64,000 nt of DNA from positions 17,688,001 through 17,752,000 of the forward strand of contig CM059586.1 of NCBI GenBank assembly GCA_030407085.1, read 5' to 3'. Below are positions 50,306 through 60,455 of the stretch, piece by piece. Source of the stretch: Trichopria drosophilae (taxonomy: Eukaryota; Arthropoda; Insecta; Hymenoptera; Diapriidae). Within the stretch, counting starts at the first letter, position 1; each line of letters starts with the position of its first letter. The translations under genes and the position numbers were made by a program. Under the pieces are notes generated by a model. That model saw only the letters and a program-made list of their open reading frames with translations, was not told the origin of the DNA and searched no databases.

Positions 50306-51116
50306 GTCATATCACCATCTACATAGATGTTTTTCTCAAAGAGAATTTTCTTTTTATTGGCCATGATGGTATTTTTGGCTCTTGATGATAAGAGCTCGAC
50401 GAGTACAGTTGGCGGGTCCTTGCAAACGAAGTATGCGGTATCTACGACATCTTTCAGTTGGAAGTTGGCTTCGAGGAAGTTTTCAATGCAATGCGTGACA
50501 TCACCATCGATTCTTAAGCCTCTGATCTTGATATTTTTTTTACGCGCGTTTTTATTATACTTTTCAAGCACAGCAGTCAAATGCTTGATCTGGAGATCTT
50601 TTTCAGAGAGCTTAGCTTTTACGTCTGAAGTCTCCTGCGTTACATCATTTTTTAATGAAGCAATAGCCGTCATACTCTCATTATGAAATGAGTCCATCTT
50701 GACAGAAAGGGAAGACACAATCGCGTCTTTCAGTTCTATCATCGCCGAATTCATCTCGGATTTAGTGCAGGCTGGCGTCTAGTACCGAATTTTTTTAGAA
50801 GGACTGTGCTGACACGCTGTTTTTTTGCTTTTTTCGGAATTCGAGCAGCACAGTTGAGGCGGCGAGCGTTGCCGTTTAGTAACTTCGAAATAGTCGTTAA
50901 TCGTCGTTGCAGTGTCGCGTCTCTATACGCGAGCCATGTGGCCGAGGTTGATGGACGGCCCACTAAGGCGGGACGAGATTGAGGTGTGAATAATAACTCC
51001 TCCCCGAGATCACTCGTTGTTCCAGGCGTACTAGCCGGGAGAGGGGTAGACACATCAAATTCTTCCTGCTGCATACGCGACGGCGCTCTCAGAACAAAGT
51101 TGCCGAAATTAAACAA
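50051..51116 (-). pseudogene. Non-LTR ORF1 (gag-like) remnant
   Basis: Two overlapping frames: 51,116-50,751 is a Ser/Pro/Thr-rich N-terminus (MFNFGNFVLRAPSRMQQEEF). 50,754-50,134 has a heptad-like coiled coil (VKAKLSEKDLQIKHLTAVLE), then KNIKIRGL, the RNP-like start of an ORF1p RRM-type domain. A pure CT tract on the plus strand (50,271-50,300) inserts an Arg-Glu repeat and shifts the frame. The normal continuation (KKVFGRFQRVQVEGEWFTWS) is found in another frame at 50,242-50,051. Confidence 0.75.
50271..50300. repeat. (CT)15 microsatellite inside ORF1 remnant
   Basis: Uninterrupted CT dinucleotides on the plus strand (AG on the coding strand), coding the RERERE run. It marks the point where the ORF1 frame changes. 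Confidence 0.95.
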
Positions 51117-51990
51117 AATTCGATAATCGATGAAATAGTCAAATTCTAGTGTACGATACAGATGCCGTCACTAAGTGAGATGCGAATAATAAATATTTTA
51201 TAGTCTCACCCAAAAACAAAATAATCGGTGCTCTGCTGGTTCGAGGCCGCAACGTAAAATAAATAAAGCCATTATTTATTTTTCTTCAGTTTTTCTCCTT
51301 TACAGTTTTTCAGACTGTTTTTCCGAACACAGTGCCTCGGAGTGACAGGTGCAGGTTAGAATTCACGGCCAAGTAGAAACAACAGCCTGGTGGACGGTAA
51401 ATGACGAGACAGGCGTACAAATACTTGAAAAACTGGTACAGACGGCACACTACAACAGTGGACTACAATATTTGACAGCAACACAGCGATAATTTACTAG
51501 AACTTGGCTAATTTAGTCGAGCTCAATTTACAGCATGCTTTACCTAATTAGGTAAGCGAAGCTTCTACTTTCGTTCGCCGGCTATGGATGAATCCGAGTA
51601 AGTTGTTGAGCCGATGGCTGTATGTCCCGCATGAAGTTATTATATCTCTAGTGGGAGATTATTAGCGAAATATATTGCACACCCTATTGTGGGAAGCGCT
51701 GAGTCGAAAAAGGGTAAATAAAATATACAAAAGTTTCGAAACTTTAAAAATGGACACAATTGTGAAACATTTACAGAGCATTGTTTATAATTTTTGGTTA
51801 ACAATGGGTTTGGATTTTGGTCGAAACAAGATGGCGAGTCCGTCCGAGGAGAGTTTTAGGGAATTTTGGAAGCGTCAGAGTCAATTTGGTGACAGTTCTA
51901 CCTATTCTACGAGATTAAAAAAGGCTGTGGTTGAACTTTCCTCGAGACACATTTAATTAATTATTAATGAGGAAAAAATAAAAAAAAAAA
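51117..51990. other. Upstream flank of the non-LTR element, unexplained ORF
   Basis: 51,120-51,560 may include the element's 5' UTR (GC-richer). 51,675-51,956 is a 93-codon plus-strand frame including NKMASPSEESFREFWKRQSQ. No family recognised. Confidence 0.3.
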
Positions 51991-52545
51991 ATGTTTTTCT
52001 TAGGAAAAAAAATCAAAAAACTAAAAATGCCGATTTGTACCCTTTAAAAGCGTGATTTGACCATTTTGAGCGGATTTCGTGATCACTCAAAATTATCGAA
52101 TTTTTCGAATTCTCCCACCACTTCACTCGATTGCGTATAATTCCTCAAATAATGGACGGAATTGCACGTTCTTGGGTTTTAAATGCGTGGCTCGGATAGG
52201 AGAATATTGCTGAAATGTTACTTGGGCAAGAAAACCAAGTTAATCGGAGAAAAAACACGTTAAAGTGAAAAATTTGCCTGATTTTGTTTTTAAATTTACG
52301 CTATTTTTTTACAAAAATTGTTATAGGTTTCTCAATTTGGTAGATATCAACTCGAAATAGGGTGGAAAAGATGCAGAATTTCATGGCGAATCGAATATGA
52401 TGACTGAATACCCTGAAAAGAATGAGAAAAAAAAACGTTTTTCTTAGGAAAAAAAAGCAAAAAACTTCAAATGCCGATTTCTACCCTTTAAAAGCGTTAT
52501 TTGGCGATTTTGAGCGAATTTCGTGAATTCTCCTACCACTTCTGT
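51988..52545 (+). repeat. Direct duplication, about 100-110-bp unit, 444-bp spacing
   Basis: TGTTTTTCTTAGGAAAAAAA, AATGCCGATTTGTACCCTTT, AAAAGCGTGATTTG and TTTTGAGCGGATTTCGTG (51,990-52,085) recur as GTTTTTCTTAGGAAAAAAAA, AATGCCGATTTCTACCCTTT, AAAAGCGTTATTTG and TTTTGAGCGAATTTCGTG (52,434-52,530). The interval between lacks another copy, so this is two units of a long tandem or a pair of flanking repeats. Confidence 0.75.
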
Positions 52546-53279
52546 TGAGATTGGGAATCTATTTTTACGATGCATGTGTGTTATGTGTTTCTTGTACCTC
52601 GGCGTAGGTTTTATGCAGTTTTCCTACGCCATTGCACTACGAATAGGTACATGTAGAAGTCGGCTGCAGACGCAACACGGGCTACTGAAATGTGACTGAA
52701 TAAAAAGTAGATGGGGAATAAATATTGGTTATGTTCGAAGATATGCTCGAATATTGGAATAAAGGGCAGTGGACCGCATGTGGACCGATTCCTGGGGGCT
52801 ACAAAAATCCTTGACTGGCCTGGGAGTGCTATGTCAACAGGGATAAGCGGGGTTTCGGTATCGAAAAGGATGCGGGGGAAATTCTCGTGGAGAACTGAAC
52901 TCTGGGCGCTGGACATGCCGGGGAGTGCCAAGAGTTAGAATTAAAGCGGGAGTTTTAGTTCGAAAAAATATCACGAACCACTGATTTGGGAAAATGGAAA
53001 ATTTGAAACTATATATGGTAAAACTTCGAAATTCATTGGTGAATTTTGAAATGGGTCACGTGGGAGTGACATTCGGATGGCTACGTAACATATTCGTGGT
53101 TGCTAATGGTAACGAGTTGTTAAAAATGTGACAATCGTTGGCTTTGTTCAGTCAGTCGTATTCGGTAGCCTCTGGAAGCTGGTACTAAATATACATATTT
53201 TGGAAACGGAAGTGTTGGAGTTTTATTTCCTCTAGTTTAAGTGACAGGACGTTTACCAAAATTTTTTACAAAAATATTG
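52546..53279. other. Moderately GC-rich DNA, no gene recognised
   Basis: 52,611-52,938 is open on both strands (106 and 75 codons) with two GGGAGTGCTATGTC/GGGAGTGCCAAGAG words. 53,060-53,190 is also GC-richer. Neither shows a known domain. A transposon terminal region is a possible source. Confidence 0.3.
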
Positions 53280-53399
53280 AAAAAAACGTGATTTTTTATG
53301 CACAGTTTTTTGTTTAAATGCATTTTTAACTATGGTACCCGTTTCAGATCACCTTCTAACCCGTCAGAAACGTGTTCCCGATTTTTTTACTTCAAAATT

Positions 53400-53832
53400 A
53401 TACATTCACATATTTTGATTTATTTTGTCCTTCATTTCAAAATGGCGTCTGAACATTGGAAGTTTTTGAAATTGCTATGATTTCGGATCTGCTAGGTATT
53501 CTTTGTGGTAAAATCGTACAAATAATTTATTACGATTTTTGTCTGATCTGTTTTGATTTACGGAAGCAGTAATATCCCATAAAATCCAATTTCAAGATGG
53601 CGACTGCCATTTGCTCAGTAGAAATATGTGTATTTCGAGTTCTGTTACCACTAAAAATATTACTGCTTCCGTAAATAAAAATAGGTCACACAAAATTCGT
53701 AATTACTTATTTGTATAATTTCACTACCAAGAAAACCTAGCACATTCGAAATAATAGCAATTTCTTCAATTTCAACAATTTTCAACGTTTAGACGCCATT
53801 TTAAAATGAAAAATTGTTTTATGCGTCATAAC
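53400..53832. repeat. Foldback repeat, about 175-bp arms
   Basis: TTTCAAAATGGCGTCTGAAC, GAAATTGCTATGATTTCGGA, TGCTAGGTATTCTTTGTGG and TTTACGGAAGCAGTAATAT (left arm to about 53,578) are mirrored from about 53,650 (ATATTACTGCTTCCGTAAAT) to 53,832 (CGTTTAGACGCCATTTTAAA). The short centre has TTCAAGATGGCGACTGCC. Confidence 0.85.
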
Positions 53833-53899
53833 CTATCAATATTTCTTAATTATTAATTTAATCTATAATAATCACTTATTCAAGTTCAGTAATTACAGA

Positions 53900-54127
53900 A
53901 TGTCTAACAGAAATAAAAATATCCGACAACTTAATCATGTCATCCAGCATGCGCTCTCCGAGTGCTACAATCTGCCTGAGACAGCTAATTTGGCAGTTAC
54001 AATGCAGCAAGCACTTGCGAGGTGCTGCAATCTGTCTGCGGACGACAATTTGTCAGCTAACGAATCAGCGATGGCCAAGGTAGAGACATCGATGTCTCGA
54101 CACACAACCAGAAGGTGGCGCTGTTAA
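53900..54127 (+). CDS. Unrecognised 75-codon ORF with internal repeat
   Basis: MSNRNKNIRQLNHVIQHALS opens directly after an ATTACAG acceptor-like word. The peptide contains two related segments, HALSECYNLPETANL and QALARCCNLSADDNL (consensus ALxxCxNLxxxxNL), then a basic end. Codon composition is less AT-biased than the flanks. Downstream 54,130-54,440 contains ATATATACCAG, several AATAAA words and no further frame. It may be a terminal exon, the 3' part of a transposon, or chance; I know no family. Confidence 0.3.
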   Translation: MSNRNKNIRQLNHVIQHALSECYNLPETANLAVTMQQALARCCNLSADDNLSANESAMAKVETSMSRHTTRRWRC

Positions 54128-54439
54128 TTGAATATTTACCCACAAGCGGTAGAACTGTATGTAGTTTCATATATATATACCAGAGGACCTTCAAGGATAA
54201 TATCAGCGAGAAGCGTTTGAATATGTATGTAATGTGTGCGTATATAGGTGATGAAAAACGAGAGCGCGTATTAGTGTGAATCGATAGGTTTTAGTTGTGT
54301 TAAGCATTTGATAATGTATAAGCGTTTATATATATACACTTAATAAGTATCATTAATAAAACTTTACATGTATGTATTTGTATCAAAAACAATAAAGTGT
54401 GGTCTGATCCGGAGTTTTAATAAACTACACTTGTTGTAG

Positions 54440-54700
54440 TAAATGAATTAGTCCTCAAAACTTTTTTTTTGTTTTAAATAAAAAAAAATGTGCTCAGGTA
54501 TCGTCAGCGCAGCTGTTCTGCAGCTTCTAGGCATCACTGCAATTGCTGGCAACAAAATAGCTGCGGCAGCACATTGGCGTTTGCGACCTCAGCGCAGCGC
54601 TGTCAGAGAGCTGCAAAGAGATGCTGCGGCAGCGATATTGCTGCATTTTTTGTCGTAGCAACGTTATGGCCGCTATATTAAAGCACAAAATGTTACTTGG
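54440..54700. other. GCA/CTGC-rich segment
   Basis: 54,500-54,660 is dense in GCAGC, CTGC and GCGC words (AGCGCAGCTGTTCTGCAGC, GATGCTGCGGCAGCGATATT). It is open on both strands for about 60 codons with no known domain. Looks like a low-complexity or repeat-derived patch. Confidence 0.35.
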
Positions 54701-54704
54701 GCGA

Positions 54705-54881
54705 GTTGGGACCACCTGGAAGTTCTTTTATATGTTGCAGACAACTATATAAAATAACTAGAATTTGTTACGATAACGAGTTTATAACATTAAGTTTAAA
54801 GGGCTTAAAAAAAAATACTTTTGGCTTAGGTTCCGAATTGGGACCACCCGGAAGTTCTTTTATATATGTTGCAGACAACTA
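54705..54881 (+). repeat. Short direct repeat, 45 bp, 131-bp spacing
   Basis: GTTGGGACCACCTGGAAGTT plus CTTTTATATGTTGCAGACAA (54,705-54,749) recurs as ATTGGGACCACCCGGAAGTT plus CTTTTATATATGTTGCAGAC (54,836-54,881). A degraded third word GAAACCACTTGGAACTAC follows at about 54,985. Confidence 0.85.
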
Positions 54882-55301
54882 GAATGACGAAAATCGAGTA
54901 CAAAGATACTTCTATTTGGATTTTTTACTATTTTTTGGGAAAAACTATGTGATATAAGAACATTTTTTAATTTCGGCTGGGTTGAAACCACTTGGAACTA
55001 CTCGATTATTATCTTGATAATATCTCAAAAGAATACTATTATTGTAATCAATAGCCAAAGTCGAATAGCCAAAATCGAATAGCCATTTATGTAGTGCAAA
55101 ACGCTGCTAAGAACGCAGCAATCGAATTTCCTGCTACGAATTTCCTGATAGTTTCAGCGTCATTTTAACCCAACTGAATCCTTGCAACTCATTGTAAATT
55201 TTCATTTTGGAACAAATTTATTTTATCGAAACAAATGTATCACAATAATCTTAAAGTTGAGTAGTTATAGGTTTATTATAATTTTTAGTTTTAATATTTA
55301 C

Positions 55302-55596
55302 CATAATTTGTTTGGCTCAATCCTCCATTTGGGTAAAAATCAATGTGCCCTTGCACAAACGCGTTTCCTAATTGAGATGTATGGATGATATCAATAAATA
55401 TCGCATCCGATTTTTTGAGACGTATATCTTCCGCGACATCAATGACAGGGTCGAGAGCAGTGATTCTTGAAATTTTACCTTCCACGTATCTCCCTACGTT
55501 ACCGGCAACATGTGCTCCAAAACTATGGCCTAAAATGTGAGTCTTTCCGTAATCGATAGCTCCTTAATTTTGTAGAAAGTCTAGAAATTTGGCAAT
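55302..55596 (-). pseudogene. Pancreatic-lipase-family exon with an in-frame stop
   Basis: On the minus strand an exon bounded by TTCTAG (acceptor, 55,597) and ATG|GTAAAT (donor, 55,301) encodes IAKFLDFLQN, a TAA stop (55,564-55,566), then GAIDYGKTHILGHSFGAHVA, GRYVEGKISRITALDPV and IHTSQLGNAFVQGHIDFYPN. GHSFG holds the Ser nucleophile, ALDP the catalytic Asp, and IDFYPNGG is the conserved block after the lid. These enzymes hydrolyse neutral lipids or phospholipids and are secreted. The stop lies between helix and nucleophile elbow; an alternative acceptor AAATTAAG just after it would avoid the stop but delete conserved residues. No neighbouring exon was found, so an isolated or dying copy is likely. 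Confidence 0.7.
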
Positions 55597-56075
55597 CTAG
55601 AATCCGGTCTACATTATAATTAATTAGCTATTTTTAAACATAATATTTTATGATAAATTTTTAAATTATTTATAAGCGGAGCATATCAAATAAGTTCTTA
55701 TATTTGAAAGACACCCACACAATTTCACAATTTATTTGAAAAATATGGTATGCTCGAAACGACTTGTTATTCAGTATATTCGATACAGGTTATACTAGAA
55801 AACGCTATAATTTAACATATTTGACTCCCTATTTACTCGAGAAGGAAGTATCGCCTCAACTTGAAATTTTTGTCTTGTTTTTATCTCACCATAACTTAAC
55901 TTTTGGCACTACAATCAATCCGAATTTCGATTGCTAAAACACAGACACATTTTGGAATCACTCTTTTATGCACAGATTTCGTTGAATTGAACAGCTTGGT
56001 AAAAATAAAACAAACAGGTAAATGTAGTAAACGCTGTCTAAAAACTAAATAACATTTGAAAAATAACAAAGTTTA
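55597..56075. other. AT-rich DNA upstream of the lipase exon
   Basis: Could hold the preceding intron of the lipase gene on the minus strand, but I see no second exon. No other feature. Confidence 0.4.
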
Positions 56076-56800
56076 ATATTTATAAAAAAGGTTATGCAAA
56101 CTAACTTTGAAAGCGCCTATTTGCATTTGACTTTCGATAGCTACTGGTAGGTTATTCCATTCACGCCTTAATCTCTAGCTATACTAACTTGAAAACCAAA
56201 TCTAGAGTTACTATTATCTTCGCGAATTTCGCGATAACATCTTAAATCGAAATCTTGAACTCTAGATATACACAATTCGGTTAATTGCTGACAGTTTCTC
56301 GCGTTGGTAATAATCTTACGAACTAATAGTAAATCTCCTTCGTGATGAATCGACGAAATTCTCGGAAATTTGAAAGTGGTAGCAACTGATGTGGAGTCGT
56401 GCAATAAATAATTCATCGGTAACCCTGATTTTTGTGACAAATATCTCAACATCAGATGTTGAACCCCCTCCAGCTGTTCAATATATTTAGCATAGAATGG
56501 TGTCCATATGACAGATCTATGTTAAGATGGGAAAAACAATTGTTTTATAAAGATTAATAATTGCCGAACAATTCGTAAAGTCAAAAGTAGAACGTTTTAC
56601 AAACCCTAAAATCGATAAGGACCTACTAGTGACAATACAAATGAGTTCAGCAAATTTGGAGATCTGGTCAAAAATCACACCTAGATCTTTAACACTTAAA
56701 ACTGTTTGAAGAGTTATTCCAGATAACATATATATATGAAAATTTCTACTAAATACCCTTCTGGTGCATGAGAGTAATACCAAAAAAGTTGCATTAAATA
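56076..56800 (-). pseudogene. 3' end of a Jockey/CR1-like reverse transcriptase
   Basis: Minus strand from 56,783: ITLQTVLSVKDLGVIFDQIS (the conserved VxSVKDLGVxFD block after the RT palm), LGFVKRST and LYKTIVFPILT. After a frame change MLRYLSQKSGLPMNYLLHDS, HHEGDLLLVRKIITN and GFQVSIARD follow, then in a third frame EWNNLPVAIESQMQIGAFK near 56,110-56,160. These are the thumb and C-terminal tail of Jockey-clade RTs. The palm is missing, as in a 5'-truncated copy. It differs from the element at 46,990-51,116. Confidence 0.8.
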
Positions 56801-57600
56801 ATTTATAGACAGCCCCTTAAGAAGTGTTTGTGAGAAAGCTCGCCGTTTAAGGATTGAAATGAAAGTGACAGTTGAGTAACTCAAAACGAATGAACTAGCA
56901 TGACGGAAAGCCTTGAATTCAAAATTGTATACCAACATTTTAAAAGGCCTTAAAATGATTTAGGACAATGATTTTTGATGCTAAGTAAGTCTTCAATCCA
57001 ATGTAATTGTAGAAGACTGAAATAAAAAAGTGGTTGTCTAAATGAAATTCGTAAAAATTGTTTGAACATTTAAGCGAAACTTTCAAAAAATCCCAACGTA
57101 CTGCGGTCATTTTATGGTTTCATCAAAAATAAAAATTATCTCGGCTCCTGGAGGTGGAAAGACAATTGTAAGGAAGATCAATCGAAATTATTTGAGCTTG
57201 TCTTCCGAAAATAATTACATTATGTAGTAACCGTTTATTTACACCCGACGGTACAAGTTCGAAGCCCTCCAAGGCCTGGAGGTGGTAAACCTTTGAAAAA
57301 AGTTCCCACCATTCTTCCTTTTGTGCACCTTCTTATAGCTCTAGTCCTCGTCTCTAACTTCACTTCGTTGTTTGTTACACTCAGATCACATGGGTAATAA
57401 AAAGTCCTAACAAGGTAAGTCAATCAATCTTACAATTATTTTTCACTTTTCTTCCTCAATAATTACATTACGTAGATGTTTAAAGACTATTTCATGTGAT
57501 CTGATTCTATACAGTAATATACAAATAAAATGTACTAATCTGTATATCCTAATAAACACGTATGTGATACTCAAAAAACAAATAAATAAAAAAATGAAAA
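56801..57600. other. Non-coding DNA between retroelements
   Basis: 57,125-57,310 has two CTGGAGGTGG words (CTCCTGGAGGTGGAAAG and GGCCTGGAGGTGGTAAAC) about 137 bp apart. No gene recognised. Confidence 0.4.
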
Positions 57601-57639
57601 CCTTTTCTTTAACTAAATTGTTATCTTTTCTTTCTTTAT

Positions 57640-58336
57640 GTGTGTACACAAATTTACTGCCCGCGAGTCTCCGCGTCGTGGGCCAACGGTTTATTATAAA
57701 ATGTCTGAAACACTGGCGAGGAATTTGTCCACCCCACCGTTCTTCCAAATGTCTCGATATTAACACCTTTTCTATACGTGCTACGGATGTAGATGTATGC
57801 CGTGTAGAATACCCTGAATATATATTTGTATCTACTCTACTTTCTCTTAATACGGTCTTCAGAATTGACTGCGTGGTTGCTTTGTGGTGCGACTTTTTAA
57901 AAGTTAAGATTAAATATTTTTCATCTCTCGGACGTAATAGTTGTGTATTTTCTCCACATAGAATCTTATCTTAATATTTTCATCCTGTCAGTTATTCTTA
58001 TTTCCAATTTATTTTGGAAAATTGAAATATTATCCAAGTGAATTATGGACAAGGTCTGAGAACTCTATGGTCAGTAGTCAGTGCGAGCGATATGTATAAT
58101 TTTAACCTTAGGTCACGGAGGCTCAATGTCTCCAATGGATGTAACTTCTTTAAATATTCCCATGTTGGATTAGGATCCCTTGTTGTTTCGTATCTTCGGG
58201 TAGGTTTCTCGTTATAAATGCCTTTGAGGAATCTTTTAAGGATCTTTCCTACTTCCGGATTTATAGAAAACAAAAATAAAAAGAAGAGAGCAGATTTGTG
58301 GATATTAATAGAAGGGTAGGATTGATTTTCCTTCAA
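57640..58336 (-). pseudogene. DIRS-like tyrosine recombinase remnant
   Basis: Minus strand 58,336-58,043: RFLKGIYNEKPTRRYETTRD, PTWEYLKKLHPLETLSLRDL and LALTTDHRV (first Arg box). Then, in further frames, FKKSHHKATTQSILKTVL, YSGYSTRHTSTSVARIEKVL (HxxR box, 57,770-57,830) and FRHFIINRW where the nucleophile Tyr of F..FYNR should be; here Ile occupies that place. The enzyme would cut and rejoin circular element DNA. Missing Tyr and stops show it is dead. Confidence 0.8.
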
Positions 58337-58378
58337 TTCCGATAGATAATCGACAAGATTTTTAAATTTGTATTCAAT

Positions 58379-58632
58379 TCAGAGAAAATTTTAATTCGTA
58401 AAGATGGAAAGGATTAATTTCGAGAAATTAATGATGCGAACTTGCGAGAGGGCGGGTAGCTCAGATGGAAAGAGCAATCTACCGGCAATAGAAAGGTCCC
58501 GGGTTCGATTCCCGGCCTGTCGAATCTCTCGAGTTCGGCCCTCCATTTTTTTCGAAAATCGAGAACAATCGAAAAAACAGTTTCGTAAAAAATGCCATCC
58601 TTTCCATCTTTACGAATTAAAATTTTCTCTGA
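58379..58632. mobile_element. 254-bp element: perfect 36-bp TIRs around a tRNA-like gene
   Basis: 58,379-58,414 (TCAGAGAAAATTTTAATTCG then TAAAGATGGAAAGGAT) and 58,597-58,632 are perfect reverse complements over 36 bp. The 182-bp interior contains the tRNA-like sequence and AATTTCGAGAAATT / TTTTCGAAAA palindromes. It lies inside the decayed DIRS-like element. No clear target duplication (left flank TTCAAT, right flank CATATT). I know no standard element class with this build; a composite of a SINE or tRNA pseudogene with a MITE is the simplest reading. Confidence 0.85.
58450..58522 (+). tRNA. tRNA-Ala(GGC)-like sequence, possibly SINE-type or pseudogene
   Basis: 73 nt fold as a cloverleaf: acceptor GGGCGGG/CCTGTCG (G1-G72 mismatch, G3-U70 wobble as in tRNA-Ala), D arm GCTC-AGATGGAAA-GAGC, anticodon loop CCGGCAA in a five-pair stem with one mismatch, variable AGGTC, and T arm CCGGG-TTCGATT-CCCGG. 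A box TAGCTCAGATGG and B box GGTTCGATTCC are intact, and a T7 terminator lies at 58,546-58,552. Position 33 is C, not the universal U, which argues against normal decoding. CGAGAG (58,445-58,450) and CTCTCG (58,526-58,531) extend the acceptor stem. Confidence 0.7.
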
Positions 58633-59156
58633 CATATTTGCAATTCTTCTAATGAATCCAGACGAGTTTCTGGCTTTAGAAGCAAACGTTAGAGAAAATA
58701 AAAAAAAAAAATTATTAGTGAAAAAAAAATACCATCTAAACGGTTCATCTACAGCCTTAAATCTTTAAATCTTTATAGTTCTTTGCAAGAGATTTAAACC
58801 CAAACAGGGCTGCTAGTAATTCTAACCCAATTATATGGAGAGATTACTCAAGTTTTGACCAGAAACCTTTTGTATTATCTCGGTCCGAGTGTGCCCCCCA
58901 CCCCGTCTTAGACTCCGTATACCGTCCGTAAAAAGTTTTAATCCAAGATCGGTAGGGGTTCTTATGTATTGGTAAGATTCCTGTAGTTTTTGTAATCACC
59001 AATTATCATATGACATCTATGAAGGAATGTTCATTTTCTTATTACAATCCTTATTTATTTTAAATGCGTTATATTTAGCTCATTCGAGATTTTTATGCCA
59101 ATCTGTACTTCACAGCTGGACTAGCTGCTACTAATCGTCCAATAATTTTTGACATG
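58633..59156. other. Spacer in the DIRS-like element
   Basis: Should correspond to RNase H and linker of the element but is too decayed to align. AT-rich, with TTAAATCTTTAAATCTTT near 58,755. Confidence 0.35.
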
Positions 59157-60130
59157 TCACGAATAGAGCAATGGACTCTTTTTAATCTTTTTAAAATTTC
59201 GATAATAGTTCACTTTTTTTCTGTTGGTAACCGCATAGTAAGATTTTTGCTGTTGTATAGAAATCCTAAAAACTATTTCTTTTGTAGGTGTGAGACAGAT
59301 TATTTTCTTTATATTTATAGCAAAACCTAAGGTTTCAAGAATTTTATTTCTATTATTTACTGTCCAAGCGCACTCTTCCTTGCTCTCCTCTATTATTAAC
59401 ACATCATCCAGATATATAATACACAATATAGGGTAAACGATACAGTAGTCGGCCACCTTCCAGTTTTAGTCATTAATGTTAAAATTTTTGGGTGATACTT
59501 ATATGTCGTCAGAGTATGGGGTAAGTACTATGACGAGGTATAAATTTACCCAAAAAATTTAATTTTTCCCTAATATATTGAACCACTGGCTTAAGAAGTT
59601 TCGTGAAAATATAGGGAGCTATGTGTATCCCAAATGGTAAACATTGGAATTAAAGAATTTCGTTTTCATAATTGAACCTTAAATATTTGTTAAAATCGTC
59701 ATCTATTCAGACGAGATAATAAGCGTCTTTCATATCTACGGTGGCAAAATAACAGTCTTTTGTTATTAACTTATATATATTTTCCACAATAGGATCCTGT
59801 CGATCCGCAGTGCTCAGGCCATGAGGCCTAACCATATTAGAATATATATTAAGTTATTGGCGGTTCTGCAATTCTCAAGTTTGAAATGAGTAGTTTCTAT
59901 AAATCTGTTCAAATTTATTTATTTCAGAAAAAAATTCTCCTTCTGATGCGCGCTCCAATATAGATCCCGTCTTACACAGTTCTTTTACATATGGCTTCTT
60001 CATATCTCGCATTATGTTTAAGGGATATAATAACCAGCGGTCTTTGCGTTTGATTTGGCGTCTTTACAAAAGGAATTCTAACTCCTTGAGTCCAGCTCAG
60101 AATCGTATTTTTTGTGATCCCAGACCATTT
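59157..60130 (-). pseudogene. DIRS-like reverse transcriptase remnant
   Basis: Minus strand: a GVRIPF-like start near 60,095, EFFSEI, then CYFATVDMKDAYYLV (motif A, catalytic Asp, 59,713-59,760), KYLRFNYENEIL, LPFGIHIAPYIFTKLLKPV (motif B region, about 59,590-59,645) and CIIYLDDVLIIEESKEECAW (motif C YLDD, 59,369-59,429), LGFAINIKK and PTKEIVFR. Stops follow YYLV and NEIL. Catalytic aspartates are retained. Confidence 0.85.
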
Positions 60131-60455
60131 TACATCTATTAATATGTCTCGAGGTAATTCGACGTACCGCGTTCTTGCCCTCTGTACGACTTCTGCTGCT
60201 GCTTCTTTTTGGAAGTTGGAGGGTAGCCCCGGTAGTTTAAATACTGGTTCTTTCTAGACACGTTTGACGATCCAGGTTTGTTCACGAATTTCTTTGTTTT
60301 GTTCGACTACAGATTTCTTGCAGTTTTGCTCACCGCATCTTTTGCTTTAATGTTTTCTGCAAAGTTTGATCCCAGTGAGTACTCATCTCCATTACTGTTT
60401 TCAATAACTTTCCTCGTTGTATAATTGAGGAACGGGATTATTTGGTATTTTCGGC

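Larger units (their letters stand above)
46990..51116 (-). mobile_element. Decayed APE-type non-LTR retrotransposon
   Basis: On the minus strand, in order: ORF1 remnants (51,116-50,051), APE endonuclease (49,956 to about 49,290), reverse transcriptase (about 48,720-47,000). Copying would be by target-primed reverse transcription. Frameshifts, stops, a (CT)n expansion and two TIR insertions break every reading frame. The RT word order (PDGIPAEVLKVL, LFKKGDRSDPVNY, EEHAGFRRGRSAEDNIF, FVDFRRTFDS, GVLQGEILNPLLFN, LLYADD) fits Jockey/CR1/I-type elements rather than L1 or R2. 5' and 3' ends are not precise. Confidence 0.88.
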
